DNA from: Pseudomonas sp. v388
Lineage (GTDB): Bacteria; Pseudomonadota; Gammaproteobacteria; Pseudomonadales; Pseudomonadaceae
Assembly (NCBI RefSeq): GCF_003935425.1
Contig: NZ_RHQN01000009.1
Location: forward strand, 186,001 to 250,000
Length of the DNA stretch: 64,000 bases
Direction: 5' to 3'
The notes under the pieces were generated by a model. The model saw nothing but the letters and a program-made list of their open reading frames with translations, was not told the origin of the DNA and did no database searches. Shown here piece by piece: positions 17,301 through 26,161 of this stretch (position 1 is the first letter of the stretch; each line of letters opens with the position of its first letter). A program made the translations under genes and the position numbers.

Positions 17301-20294
17301 CTTCTCGGCCTCATCGAAAAACCGCTCGCTGACCGCCAGGCTGCTTTCTTCCACCGCGCCATACAGGTCGAGCAAGGCTTCGCACAGCTCATCCACCTGG
17401 GGCAGGTCGGCCAGGTGCGCGCCGTGGCCCAATGTCGTCAGTTCGTCGAGCAGCGCGCTCAGTTCCTGGCGTTCACCGGGGTGCTGGCGCCAGCGCCGCA
17501 GCAGGCTTTCGGCGTCGAGCACGATGTCCATGCCTTCGGCCAGGAACGTCGCGATCAGCTTGGGGTTGTGCTTGATGCGCAAGCCGTTGTCGGAATCGCG
17601 CAGGGCCGCCGTCAGCCGGTCGTTGAGCAATGTGCAGGCGGCGTCGATCAGCCGGGCCGCGCCCGGAATGCTTGCCAGTGGCGTGCTGTCCAGCTGTTCG
17701 AGGCCATTTTGCAGAAGCGGTTCGGCAGCGCGCAGCAGTTTGATCTCGGCGCTCCCCATGGCGATCAGGTTGGCTTTGTATTCACGCACCAGCTGATCCA
17801 GCGGGCTGGCCAGCTCGGCGACAGGCAAGACACCAGCCATGTGCGCGCTGCCTTTGAGGGTATGCAGGGCGCGCAGCAAGCCGTCGGTAATCGACGGCGA
17901 TTCCTGGCCTTCGGCCTCGTCGAGAAACCGGCCAAGGGCGCTCAGATGCCCTTGGGCTTCCTGGCGGAAAATCTCCAACAGATGCGGATCGAACCCGTCG
18001 TCCGATGTGGCAGCGGCAACCGTTGCCGGCGTCCCGCTGGCCAGTGCGCGGGCGCGGGCAGCCAGCTGGTCGACGTCATCCCGCTGATGCTGGTTGTGGC
18101 GGGCAAAATCCTCGATCACCGCGGGCAACAGGGCCAGCACCTCGTTCATCAACTGCTGCACCGGCTTGCCGGGCGCGACGTCGCCTTCCAGAACCCGGTT
18201 GAGCAGGTTTTCCACCGACCAGGCCAGTTCGCTGAGCACCAGCGCCCGAACCATGCGCCCGCTGCCCTTGAGGGTGTGAAACGCGCGGCGCACTTCGGTC
18301 AGTGCGCTGGTGTCGCCGGTGCCGGGCGGGTTCAGTGAGGCGATCCAGCGCGGCAGGTATTCGTGCAGGGCATCCAGGACTTCTTCGGTTTCTTCGAGAA
18401 ACACGTCGCACAACTCGGCATCCACTGCCGGCTCGTCCACCGGGGGCGGCAACAGGCTGGCGGGAAAATCCCGGGCCGGCGGATTGACGGCGGACACCGG
18501 GCTGGCCAGTGCCTGGGCAAGGGTCTGCGAAGGGGCGACCAGTGCCTGACGGGCATCCAGTTCCAGAAGCTCGTCCTGGGTAATGATCTCTTCGAGCACC
18601 GGCACGTCTTCCGGAGCCGGCGCGTAACCGAGCCGCGCCAGGCTCTGCTGCGCCATGTCGAGGATCTGGTCGCCCGGCGTGCCGGGGTCTTCACCCATGC
18701 GTTCCAGGTAGTACTCGATACCGGTCAGGGTGTCGGCCAGGGAATCGAGTTGCAGCCAGCTCGGCCGCGTTTCATCCACCAGCAGGTGTTCCAGAATGTA
18801 ATCGTTGCAGGCCGCCAGCAGGCTCGCCGCCCGGGCCAGCGGAATCATCGCCAGCGCGCCGCGCACTTGAACCAGCAAGGCCGATAGCGGGTCGAGCCGC
18901 TGGCGATCCCACTGACCGTCGATGTAATCGAGGATCACGTCCTTGGCCTGTTGCAGCACCCGTCGCGCTTCACGGATCACCAGCTGATGGATCTGGGTCA
19001 GGTCGGTGGTCGGCAGCCGGCTTTCTTCCCGGTCCGCAGGTTCGCTGTTGCCGAGCATCCCGGCCAGGGTCGATTCGACGTACAGCAACGCACCGGCAAC
19101 GTCCATCAGCGCGCCATCGCTGGGTTCGCGCTGGCCCTGAGCCAGGCCGAGCACCACGCCGAGCTGGTCGATGATGACCTTGCGCGGCTGGCCGAAGCCC
19201 AGCACCGCCAGGGTATCGGCGATCTGGCGCAGCGGCGGCAACAGTGCGTTGAGTTCGCTGACGTGCCGGCGATTGCCGCGCACGAACACATCCAGACGTT
19301 CCTTGACCCGCACCAGCCCTTCGCACAGCGCCACGATCACCGAGCGCATCGCATCACGGTCCGGCCCGGCCATGCGCGCCCGTTCCTGATCGACCACCTC
19401 GTTGCCGGGCAAGGCTTCGTCCAGCGCGTACTGGTCTTTCAAGTCCTGCATGCGCGGTGCCTGGCTGTCGGATTTGGCGATGTAGAACAACAGGCTCTTG
19501 AGCAGCTCTTCGGGCGCCGGCTGGTTGATGCCACTGATGCCCTGTTCCACCAGACGCTTGAGTTCCTTGTCGGCGTCCTTGAGCAGGCTGCGCAGCGCCG
19601 GGCTGTTGGTGAAGTTGCCGTTGATCATGGTCTCGACCAGCGCCGAGGCGATGCGCCACAGCGGGCCGAGCGGTGCGTCGTCGCACAGTTGCTCAAGGCG
19701 GGCAAAGACCTTGGCCATGTAACCCAGCTGAGTCTGCACGCCTTGTTCGCGCATCAGCCCGGCCAGCGCGGCCTGAAGGGTCTGGCGCAACTTGCGCAGC
19801 AGGTTGGGCAGTTCCGGATGGTTGCGCCGGGCCAGTTCTTCGGCGTCCAGCTCGGGCAGCGGTGCCAGTTGCGGGGCGAACAGGTTGGTCTCCGACAGCA
19901 GCGTCTCGTCGCGGGCGCTGCGCAGGTCATTGAGCAACGGCAAGACCACCAGCGGCAGGTCGCGCCGGGCGTCCAGAATCCGGTCCAGGTACACCGGCAG
20001 CTGGGCCATGGCCTGATCCAGCAGTTCCAGTGCCTCGGTACGGTGCGCGACACGGTTCTGCTGCAAGGCCAACGTCAGTTGCTCGATCTCTTCGGCCAGC
20101 AATGCCGCGCCGTAGAACTCGATCATCTGCAAACTGCCGTGAACCTGGTGCACCAGGTCCAGGCAACGGCCCATCGTCTGCGTATCGGTCGGCTGCCCGA
20201 CATGCTCAGCCAGCGCCTGACGCGCCTGCACGAGGGTTTCGGCGATCTCGCCCTTGAGCCATTCCAGGGCGACGTAGTCGTGACGATCAGCCAT
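14343..20294 (-). CDS. chpA: Hybrid chemotaxis histidine kinase ChpA (multi-Hpt CheA)
   Basis: Central kinase of the type IV pilus chemosensory system, 1983 aa. Approximate order: HPt-like domain with H49 (VHQVHGSL); a degenerate HPt near 475 where the histidine position is Val (VQVRGALAM); HPts with HTLKGSGRM (~673) and HTLKGSAHM (~811); a Thr-bearing Tpt-like domain (TTLGHGAHL, ~952); HPts HTLKGGARM at ~1116 and ~1262; dimerisation segment (LVNLAGETSIFRGRIEQQ, ~1390); ATPase N box MLRNAVDHGLES (~1565) and SGRGVGMDVV (~1657); CheW domain (~1700); REC domain with D in MLLDIEMPRMDGF (~1907). The P. aeruginosa protein is longer (~2470 aa) with eight phosphotransfer-like domains. ATG 20294 (MADRHDYVALEW) is chosen over GTG 20321. 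Confidence 0.95.
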   Translation of the reverse strand: MADRHDYVALEWLKGEIAETLVQARQALAEHVGQPTDTQTMGRCLDLVHQVHGSLQMIEFYGAALLAEEIEQLTLALQQNRVAHRTEALELLDQAMAQLPVYLDRILDARRDLPLVVLPLLNDLRSARDETLLSETNLFAPQLAPLPELDAEELARRNHPELPNLLRKLRQTLQAALAGLMREQGVQTQLGYMAKVFARLEQLCDDAPLGPLWRIASALVETMINGNFTNSPALRSLLKDADKELKRLVEQGISGINQPAPEELLKSLLFYIAKSDSQAPRMQDLKDQYALDEALPGNEVVDQERARMAGPDRDAMRSVIVALCEGLVRVKERLDVFVRGNRRHVSELNALLPPLRQIADTLAVLGFGQPRKVIIDQLGVVLGLAQGQREPSDGALMDVAGALLYVESTLAGMLGNSEPADREESRLPTTDLTQIHQLVIREARRVLQQAKDVILDYIDGQWDRQRLDPLSALLVQVRGALAMIPLARAASLLAACNDYILEHLLVDETRPSWLQLDSLADTLTGIEYYLERMGEDPGTPGDQILDMAQQSLARLGYAPAPEDVPVLEEIITQDELLELDARQALVAPSQTLAQALASPVSAVNPPARDFPASLLPPPVDEPAVDAELCDVFLEETEEVLDALHEYLPRWIASLNPPGTGDTSALTEVRRAFHTLKGSGRMVRALVLSELAWSVENLLNRVLEGDVAPGKPVQQLMNEVLALLPAVIEDFARHNQHQRDDVDQLAARARALASGTPATVAAATSDDGFDPHLLEIFRQEAQGHLSALGRFLDEAEGQESPSITDGLLRALHTLKGSAHMAGVLPVAELASPLDQLVREYKANLIAMGSAEIKLLRAAEPLLQNGLEQLDSTPLASIPGAARLIDAACTLLNDRLTAALRDSDNGLRIKHNPKLIATFLAEGMDIVLDAESLLRRWRQHPGERQELSALLDELTTLGHGAHLADLPQVDELCEALLDLYGAVEESSLAVSERFFDEAEKAHEALIDMLDQLAAGQNVDPRPECVRALHELLNDALDPSQTGLIKRDGGLTTSITALNDVTRTLEREAGELEASEPDDGIVEIFLEEAMDLLDSAGQALHRWLDDPENPLPLSALQRDLHTLKGGARMASVTPVGDLGHELENLYESLIDRRCSGSPRLGELLLACHDQLAVMLEQLQRHEPLADPAPLIDALVAYRRDGGVLPDSETASQIATSTEEPAERDAELLEIFLEEGFDLSESSGAALARWQADPQNLLEVENLLRDLHTLKGGARMVEIGPIGDLAHELESLYEGLSSGTMHPTPMLMSLLQSGHDVLADMLDAVRCDKPLPDATLLIDSIRQLASLEQAPAPTVVAPVEPVAAAPAVEPEPERVVPETVKVVAEQLENLVNLAGETSIFRGRIEQQILDTQATLAEMETTIERMRDQLRRLDIETQGRILSREQAQAERLGYEEFDPLEMDRHSQLQQLSRALFESASDLMDLKETLGARNQVAETLLSRQAKVNTQLQEGLMRTRMVPFERLVPRLRRVVRQVSQELGKKVRFEVGNAEREMDRSVLEHMVAPLEHMLRNAVDHGLESTEKRIAAGKPEQGLIILNLTHEGGDIVIELSDDGPGVDLAAVRRKAVKRGLIHPDADLSDHEVLPFILQAGFSTSDIITQISGRGVGMDVVHAEVKQLGGSMVIDSVPGKGTRFRIRLPFSVSVNRALMVVCGEEHYAVPLNTVDGIVRVMPGELEAYYQTNPPRYQYGGRSYELRYLGELLNHGRPNLVGQLQPLPVLLVHLQDQWVAVQVDALAGSREIVVKNLGPQFSRVQGVTGATILGDGRVVFILDLMAQIRVLQGRLQAQHAAGLIAPTYSEIEHARPLRVIVVDDSVTVRKVTSRLLERHGMHVLTAKDGVDALALLQDFTPDVMLLDIEMPRMDGFEVAAHIRDDERLRDLPIIMITSRSGQKHRDRAKSIGVNDYLSKPYQESMLLDSIAHWTQVNV

Positions 20295-20341
20295 GGTGAA
20301 CCCTGCCTTGTGCTCGCTCACATCTGCTCATTCTTTGAACA

Positions 20342-22384
20342 TTACCTGACTTCCCTGGACGTCGGCAGCGTGAAACCCGAGACCGAGCGGCGCATCTCAC
20401 TGGCCATTTTCGCCAGGTTGCCGATGCTTTCGGCGGTCGCCGCCGTGCCGGAGGTGGTTTGCGTACTGGTCTGCTGGATCACGGTCATGGTCTGCGAGAT
20501 CTGCCCGGCCGAAGCCGCCTGTTGGCGTGCCGCGTCGGTGATGCTTTCGATCAGTTCGGCCAGCACCCTGGAAACCCCTTCGATTTCCTCGAGTGCCACG
20601 CCCGCATCCTGCGCCAGCCGCGCGCCGCGCACCACTTCGCTGGTGGTCTGCTCCATGGAGATGACCGCCTCGTTGGTGTCGTTCTGGATCGCCCGCACCA
20701 GGGTCTCGATCTGTTTGGTGGCCGACGACGAGCGCTCGGCCAGGCGCTGCACTTCATCGGCGACGATGGCGAAGCCGCGCCCGGCATCCCCGGCCATGGA
20801 CGCCTGGATCGCCGCGTTGAGAGCCAGAATGTTGGTCTGGTCGGCAATGTCGTCGATCAGGCTGACGATGTCGCCGATTTCCTGGGAAGACTCGCCCAGC
20901 CGCTTGATGCGCTTGGACGTGTCCTGAATCTGCTCGCGGATGTTGTCCATGCCATGGATGGTGTTGTGCACCACCTCGTTGCCCTTGTTGGCGATGGTGA
21001 CCGAACGCTCGGCCACCGCCGAGGATTCGGAAGCATTGGCCGAGACCTGATCGATGGACGCGGCCATGTCGTTGATGGCCGTCGATGCCGCGTTGATCTG
21101 AAGCGCCTGATGTTCGGAGGCCGCAGCCAGTTGCAAGGCGGTGGTCTGGCTGTCCTGCACGGCTGCGGCCACCTGTTCGGCGGTATGGTTGATGGTCACC
21201 ACCAGTTCGCGCAACTGATCGACCGAATAGTTGATGGAATCGGCGATGGCTCCGGTGAAGTCTTCGGTCACCGTTGCCGTGACGGTCAGGTCGCCATCGG
21301 CCAGGCTTTCGATCTCATCGAGCAGGCGCAGGATCGCATTCTGGTTACGCTCGCTCTTTTGCGCGGTTTCCCGCAACTGGCGGTTGGTTTCGCGCTGCAT
21401 GACCAGCCCGATGAGGATGATCGACATCAGCGCCAGAAGACCCAGCACATAGCCGCCGACCGAGTTGATCGTGCGCCGGCTGGCGAGGCTTTCCAGGCCG
21501 TTGGTGAGCAACGAGGTCTTTTCCAGCAGGGTCTGCGAGCTTGTGAAGATGTGACCCGACGCCTCGCGCACCTGAAACAGCTCCGGCGAGGTTTCGAGGA
21601 TTTCGTCCACCGAGCCGGACACGAACTGGAACAGCTCGGCGATTTCCGCCAGCCGCGCCCGGGCGTCGCGGTCTTCGACCTGGGTAATGCGCAAGGTCAC
21701 GTTGCCATCGAGCATGCCGCTGAGCACGCGCCCGAACTGGCTGGCGTCGCGGCCAAACGCGTCGGCAGCCTGCACGGCGGTTTCATCGCCGGACAACACC
21801 GTGTTGACCGACCCGAGGATGCGTTCGGCCAACAGCGCCTGGCGTTGGGCGAGCACGACCTGGCTGGCCGGCGCCCGACTTTGCAGCAGAATCTCGACGA
21901 CCTTTTCATACTCCACCTGCAACTGCGGCACCGTCTCGGCCAGCGTTGCAGCTACCTGGTGCAGAGACAGCACGGTCTGCTCGCTGGCCAGAATCACGTT
22001 GGTGCTCTGGCGCAGCGCGTCCCAGTCGTTCTGCACGCTGCGCAACTGGTCGTGGACGCCGGACGGCGCCGCCGGCAAGCCGGTCACCGGGTCGCCCTTC
22101 TTCAGGTAGCCCCAGCGCTGGTCGAAGTCATTGCGCGCCTCGGCCAGCAGCTTGAACGCCTGAGCCTTGCCGGAAGCGGCCTCGGTGGCGTTCTTGGCAA
22201 TGCGCTGCGACAACACTCGCAGCTCGCCGGCATGGCCGATGTACTGTTTGTCGTAGTTGGACTGCGTATTGAGGTAAGCGAAGTTGGCGAACAGCAACAC
22301 GATGAAGATGATGAGCGCGATGAACAGCAGAGTGATCTGCGACCGACTCCGCGCGCCTTCCAATGACCTGCCTGTCTTACTCAT
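20342..22384 (-). CDS. pilJ: Type IV pilus methyl-accepting chemoreceptor PilJ
   Basis: Membrane receptor feeding the PilI/ChpA complex, 680 aa. TM1 at about residues 16-38 (LLFIALIIFIVLLFANFAYL), periplasmic region with PilJ-type helices to about 305, TM2 near 310-330, then HAMP and a long coiled coil with the signalling tip IQASMAGDAGRGFAIVADEV. The family's role is sensing surface contact or pilin and ligands to set cAMP and twitching in P. aeruginosa. In this operon pilK, normally next to pilJ, is missing, so receptor methylation would have to be done elsewhere or not at all. Confidence 0.94.
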   Translation of the reverse strand: MSKTGRSLEGARSRSQITLLFIALIIFIVLLFANFAYLNTQSNYDKQYIGHAGELRVLSQRIAKNATEAASGKAQAFKLLAEARNDFDQRWGYLKKGDPVTGLPAAPSGVHDQLRSVQNDWDALRQSTNVILASEQTVLSLHQVAATLAETVPQLQVEYEKVVEILLQSRAPASQVVLAQRQALLAERILGSVNTVLSGDETAVQAADAFGRDASQFGRVLSGMLDGNVTLRITQVEDRDARARLAEIAELFQFVSGSVDEILETSPELFQVREASGHIFTSSQTLLEKTSLLTNGLESLASRRTINSVGGYVLGLLALMSIILIGLVMQRETNRQLRETAQKSERNQNAILRLLDEIESLADGDLTVTATVTEDFTGAIADSINYSVDQLRELVVTINHTAEQVAAAVQDSQTTALQLAAASEHQALQINAASTAINDMAASIDQVSANASESSAVAERSVTIANKGNEVVHNTIHGMDNIREQIQDTSKRIKRLGESSQEIGDIVSLIDDIADQTNILALNAAIQASMAGDAGRGFAIVADEVQRLAERSSSATKQIETLVRAIQNDTNEAVISMEQTTSEVVRGARLAQDAGVALEEIEGVSRVLAELIESITDAARQQAASAGQISQTMTVIQQTSTQTTSGTAATAESIGNLAKMASEMRRSVSGFTLPTSREVR

Positions 22385-22454
22385 TATCAGGCCCCCGCCT
22401 GGACCAACTGCGATTCGAGATACACAACCCGCGCCGTATGGCCGGGCAGTCGAA

Positions 22455-22994
22455 TTAGATTGCTACGTCCATGAAATCAGGAGCGCTCGTCAGTGCGAAC
22501 GGACTGAAGACCGGCCACGCCTGTTCTCGCAGAAACTGTCCGCGCAGAAAGGGCGCAATCAGTCGGTCGACTTCTCCAAGGGTTTCCGGCATCAGGCTCA
22601 ACTGACTGAAATGCTGCATGCCGAAGACTTCGTCCACCAGCAGACCGGCGAACACGTCTCGATGTTCCACTACCAGCACGCGCCTCTGCTTGCGTATCGG
22701 TGACAACTCGCGGCCAAAATAACCGCACAGGTCCATGATCGGCAGCAAGCGCCCGCGCAGGTTGGCAACCCCGAGCATCCACGGCTTTACGCCGGGCATG
22801 GTTGCATATCGAGGCTCATGAAGGATTTCGGCGATTTCGCTCATCGGCGCCACGAAGCGTTGCGCCCCCAGGCGAAAGCCGATGCCGCCCCAGCCTTGCT
22901 GGTGGGTTTCCTGCAACGGCAAGCCTGCCGCCCGCTCGCGGCAGCGCTGCTCGATGTCGAGCAGCAGTTCGAAGGCGGTGCGTGGCTCAGCCAT
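22455..22994 (-). CDS. pilI: CheW-like coupling protein PilI
   Basis: Couples PilJ to ChpA. 179 aa single CheW domain: GIGFRLGAQRFVAPMSEIAEIL near residue 36, then WMLGVANLRGRLLPIMDLCGYFG near residue 72 (the conserved receptor/kinase-binding core, NLRGxxLPxxDL). Located between pilH and pilJ as in P. aeruginosa; 15 bp separate it from pilH. Confidence 0.94.
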   Translation of the reverse strand: MAEPRTAFELLLDIEQRCRERAAGLPLQETHQQGWGGIGFRLGAQRFVAPMSEIAEILHEPRYATMPGVKPWMLGVANLRGRLLPIMDLCGYFGRELSPIRKQRRVLVVEHRDVFAGLLVDEVFGMQHFSQLSLMPETLGEVDRLIAPFLRGQFLREQAWPVFSPFALTSAPDFMDVAI

Positions 22995-23009
22995 GGGCAG
23001 TCCCGGCGA

Positions 23010-23375
23010 TCAGCCGGCCAGTACCGCGTTCAGGGTTTTCATCAGGGCTTCTTCGTCCACCGGCTTGGTCAGGTAATCCCGCGCGCCCTGGCGTTTGCCC
23101 CAGACCTTGTCGGTTTCCTGATCCTTGGTGGTGATCATGATCACCGGGATCATGCTGGTGTCGGCATCCTTGGTCAGCTGGCGCGTGGCCTGGAAACCGT
23201 TGAGGCCGGGCATGACGATGTCCATCAGCACCGCGTCGGGTTTTTCCTGCCGGGCCAGGGCCACGCCATCGGCGCCGTTTTCCGCCTGAAGCACCTCATG
23301 CCCGTGTTTTTCCAGCATACCGGTGAGTTTGTACATCTCGGTCGGCGAATCATCGACGATCAGTATTCGAGCCAT
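23010..23375 (-). CDS. pilH: Response regulator PilH (CheY-like)
   Basis: Single REC domain, 121 aa: acidic pair in ILIVDDSPTEMYKL, phospho-acceptor Asp in VLMDIVMPGLNGF (about residue 52), Thr in VIMITTKDQ and Lys in YLTKPVD. In P. aeruginosa PilH opposes PilG, acting on retraction or serving as a phosphate sink for ChpA. Transcribed directly after pilG. Confidence 0.95.
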   Translation of the reverse strand: MARILIVDDSPTEMYKLTGMLEKHGHEVLQAENGADGVALARQEKPDAVLMDIVMPGLNGFQATRQLTKDADTSMIPVIMITTKDQETDKVWGKRQGARDYLTKPVDEEALMKTLNAVLAG

Positions 23376-23419
23376 GGGTGTTCCCCGTCAGAGTGCGGGC
23401 CGGCGCCTGGGCGCAAGCC

Positions 23420-23830
23420 TCACGAAATATGTTGTTCTGCTGCCACGAAGCCCGGCACGTGGGCCTTGATCGCATTGAGCAGCTCGTCCTTGCTGAAAGG
23501 CTTGGTCAGAAACTGGTCGGAACCGACAATTCTTCCCTTGGCCTTGTCGAACAGCCCGTCCTTGGACGACAGCATGATGACCGGGGTCGATTTGAATGCT
23601 CGGTTGTTCTTGATCAGCGCGCAGGTCTGATAGCCGTCCAGGCGCGGCATCATGATATCGACGAAGATGATTCGCGGGTGATTGTCGGCGATCTTGGCCA
23701 GCGCGTCGAAACCGTCGATTGCGGTGATGACTTCGCAGCCTGCGTTCTTGAGCAGGGTTTCGGCGGTGCGGCGAATGGTCTTCGAATCATCGATGACCAT
23801 GACCTTCAAAGCTGTGGCGTGTTGTTCCAT
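23420..23830 (-). CDS. pilG: Response regulator PilG (CheY-like)
   Basis: First gene of the pil/chp operon, 136 aa REC domain: VMVIDDSKTIRRTAETLL, phospho-acceptor Asp in IIFVDIMMPRLDGYQTC (about residue 58), Ser in VIMLSSKDGLFDKAKG and Lys in FLTKPFSKDEL. PilG-phosphate promotes pilus extension and CyaB-dependent cAMP in P. aeruginosa. It is divergent from gshB across a 256-bp gap that must carry both promoters; no specific site was recognised. Confidence 0.95.
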   Translation of the reverse strand: MEQHATALKVMVIDDSKTIRRTAETLLKNAGCEVITAIDGFDALAKIADNHPRIIFVDIMMPRLDGYQTCALIKNNRAFKSTPVIMLSSKDGLFDKAKGRIVGSDQFLTKPFSKDELLNAIKAHVPGFVAAEQHIS

Positions 23831-24086
23831 GTCTGCTCTTCCATCGCCGCAGCGAATTTTTGCGCGTTCTGCGTGGCATTGCGAGGCTGATGGTACCGCG
23901 TCGTCGAACCCTGGGGCTCGAAGACCCGATGCCGAGCCTTTTTAGCACACTCTCCAGACGCAATCCATAAACGGCTCCGGCGCGAGGCCTGCGCTCCGAC
24001 TGCCCCTTGACCCCAGCCTTTCGGAGCGCCACCCTGACGCCAATTTCATGGCCTTCGCGGCCCAATCGATCAGAGGATATTTGCCC

Positions 24087-25040
24087 ATGAGCGTTCGCCT
24101 AGGGATTGTCATGGACCCCATTGAGCGCATCTCCTATAAGAAGGACAGCTCGCTGGCCATGCTTCTTGCCGCACAGGCACGCGGCTGGTCGCTGTTCTAT
24201 ATGGAGCAGCAGGATCTTTACCAGAACGCAGGCCAGGCCCGTGCGCGCATGCGGCCGCTGAAGGTGTTCGCCGATCCTGCCAAATGGTTCGAGCTGGAAG
24301 CCGAGGTCGACAGCGGCCTGGATGACCTGGATGTGATCCTGATGCGCAAGGATCCGCCGTTCGACATGGAATTCGTCTACGCGACCTACCTGCTGGAACA
24401 GGCCGAGCGCGCCGGCGTGCTGGTGGTCAACAAGCCGCAAAGCCTGCGCGACTGCAATGAAAAGCTGTTCGCCACGCTGTTCCCGCAGTGCACGCCGCCA
24501 ACCCTGGTCAGCCGTCGCCCGGACATCCTGCGTGAATTCGCTCGCCAGCACAGCGACGTGATCCTCAAGCCGCTGGACGGCATGGGTGGCGCCTCGATTT
24601 TCCGTCATCGCGAGGGCGACCCTAACCTGTCGGTGATCCTGGAAACCCTGACCGCTCATGGCACCCAGCAGATCATGGCCCAGGGTTACCTGCCGGCGAT
24701 CAAGGACGGCGACAAGCGCATCCTGATGATCGACGGTGAGCCGGTGCCTTATTGCCTGGCGCGTATCCCGGCTGCCGGTGAAACCCGTGGCAACCTGGCG
24801 GCCGGCGGTCGCGGTGAAGCACGGCCCTTGAGCGAAAAGGACCGCTGGATCGCAGCCCAGATCGGCCCGACCCTACGCGAGAAAGGCTTGCTGTTCGTGG
24901 GCCTGGATGTGATCGGCGAGCACCTGACCGAAATCAACGTGACCAGCCCGACCTGCATCCGCGAGATCGACAATGCCTACGGCACCAACATCGGCGGCAT
25001 GCTGATGGATGCCATCGAGAAGAAACTTCAGGCGCGCTGA
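24087..25040 (+). CDS. gshB: Glutathione synthetase (GshB)
   Basis: ATP-grasp ligase joining gamma-glutamylcysteine and glycine. 317 aa, normal length. N-terminal MSVRLGIVMDPIERISYKKDSSLAML and, in the ATP-grasp region, ILKPLDGMGGASIFRHREGD (near residue 155) and INVTSPTCIREIDNAYGTNIGG near the end. ATG 24087 follows CAGAGGA and matches the family start; the upstream in-frame ATG (24048) would add 13 untypical residues. Confidence 0.97.
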   Translation: MSVRLGIVMDPIERISYKKDSSLAMLLAAQARGWSLFYMEQQDLYQNAGQARARMRPLKVFADPAKWFELEAEVDSGLDDLDVILMRKDPPFDMEFVYATYLLEQAERAGVLVVNKPQSLRDCNEKLFATLFPQCTPPTLVSRRPDILREFARQHSDVILKPLDGMGGASIFRHREGDPNLSVILETLTAHGTQQIMAQGYLPAIKDGDKRILMIDGEPVPYCLARIPAAGETRGNLAAGGRGEARPLSEKDRWIAAQIGPTLREKGLLFVGLDVIGEHLTEINVTSPTCIREIDNAYGTNIGGMLMDAIEKKLQAR

Positions 25041-25180
25041 ATGCTTGGGGGTGAAGCGGCGCCGCGTTGGCGCCCTTCATCGACATGCGCGCGGCCCGAC
25101 GCTCACTGTGCGTTATGATGCGCGGCCTGTGGCAGGCAACCGGATATTGAAAGGCAGGCTCAAGAGATGCTGAACCGCTG

Positions 25181-26086
25181 ATGACATCGATGGCCAGAAA
25201 CGACTTACCCTTCGAGCTTTCCCAGCCGGGCGTACGCCCAGTGGATCGTCTGGGTTTCACCATGATGATCGCTGCGCTGATCCATCTGGCGATTCTCCTC
25301 GGCGTCGGCTTTACCTACGTCAAGCCCGAGCAGGTGTCCCAGACCCTGGAAATCACCCTGGCCACTTTCAAAAGCACCGAGAAGCCCAAGCAGGCCGATT
25401 TCCTGGCGCAGGAAGATCAACAGGGCAGCGGCACGCTGGACAAGGCCGAAACCCTCAAGACCACCGAGGTTGCGCCCTATCAGGACACCAAGGTCAACAA
25501 GGTGACGCCGCCGCCGGCCAGCAAAAAGCCGGTGGAAAAGCAGCAAGCCCCCAAGACCGCCGTGGCGACCACCGCGCCGACGCCGAACAAGACCGTCGCC
25601 AAGCGTGACGAGGTCAAGCCCGAACCTGCCGTGAAGCAGACCCAGACTTTCGACAGTTCCGACCTGAGCAATGAAATTGCCAGCCTCGAAGCCGAACTCT
25701 CTGCCGAACAGCAGCTTTACGCCAAGCGCCCGAAAATCCACCGCCTCAATGCCGCCTCGACCATGCGCGACAAGGGTGCATGGTACAAGGACGACTGGCG
25801 CAAGAAGGTCGAGCGGGTCGGCAACCTCAATTACCCCGAAGAAGCGCGACGCAAGCAGATCTACGGCAATCTGCGCCTACTGGTGTCGATCAATCGCGAT
25901 GGCTCGCTGTTCGAGGTGCTGGTCCTTGAGTCATCCGGGCAACCGCTTCTGGATCAGGCTGCGCAACGAATCGTGCGCCTGGCGGCGCCATTTGCGCCGT
26001 TCACCGGCGATCTTGCCGACATCGATCGCCTGGAGATCATCCGCACCTGGAAGTTTGCCCGCGGCGACAAATTGTCCAGCAACTGA
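25181..26086 (+). CDS. tonB3: TonB-family energy transducer (TonB3-like)
   Basis: Inner-membrane protein of 301 aa with a single N-terminal TM (MMIAALIHLAILLGVGFTYV, about residues 28-47), a periplasmic Pro/Lys/Thr-rich linker with KPEP/PPPASKKPVEK character (about 60-150), a helical stretch, and a C-terminal TonB domain (YPEEARRKQIYGNLRLLVSINRDGSL...) near residues 222-300. In P. aeruginosa the tonB gene between gshB and this locus (tonB3) is needed for twitching, which fits the pil/chp neighbourhood. A second in-frame ATG (25190) could also be used. Confidence 0.88.
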   Translation: MTSMARNDLPFELSQPGVRPVDRLGFTMMIAALIHLAILLGVGFTYVKPEQVSQTLEITLATFKSTEKPKQADFLAQEDQQGSGTLDKAETLKTTEVAPYQDTKVNKVTPPPASKKPVEKQQAPKTAVATTAPTPNKTVAKRDEVKPEPAVKQTQTFDSSDLSNEIASLEAELSAEQQLYAKRPKIHRLNAASTMRDKGAWYKDDWRKKVERVGNLNYPEEARRKQIYGNLRLLVSINRDGSLFEVLVLESSGQPLLDQAAQRIVRLAAPFAPFTGDLADIDRLEIIRTWKFARGDKLSSN

Positions 26087-26161
26087 GATGCCTGCCGCAA
26101 AGCGCTACGCAGACACATATGACAGTTGTCAGGCCTGTTGCGCAGCGCCACACTAGGACTC

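Noticed and set aside
14949-22366. Very long plus-strand open frames (490-658 codons) opposite chpA and pilJ
   Set aside because: Translations are His/Gln/Arg-rich with no domain pattern and lie fully antisense to chpA and pilJ; typical GC-rich shadows.
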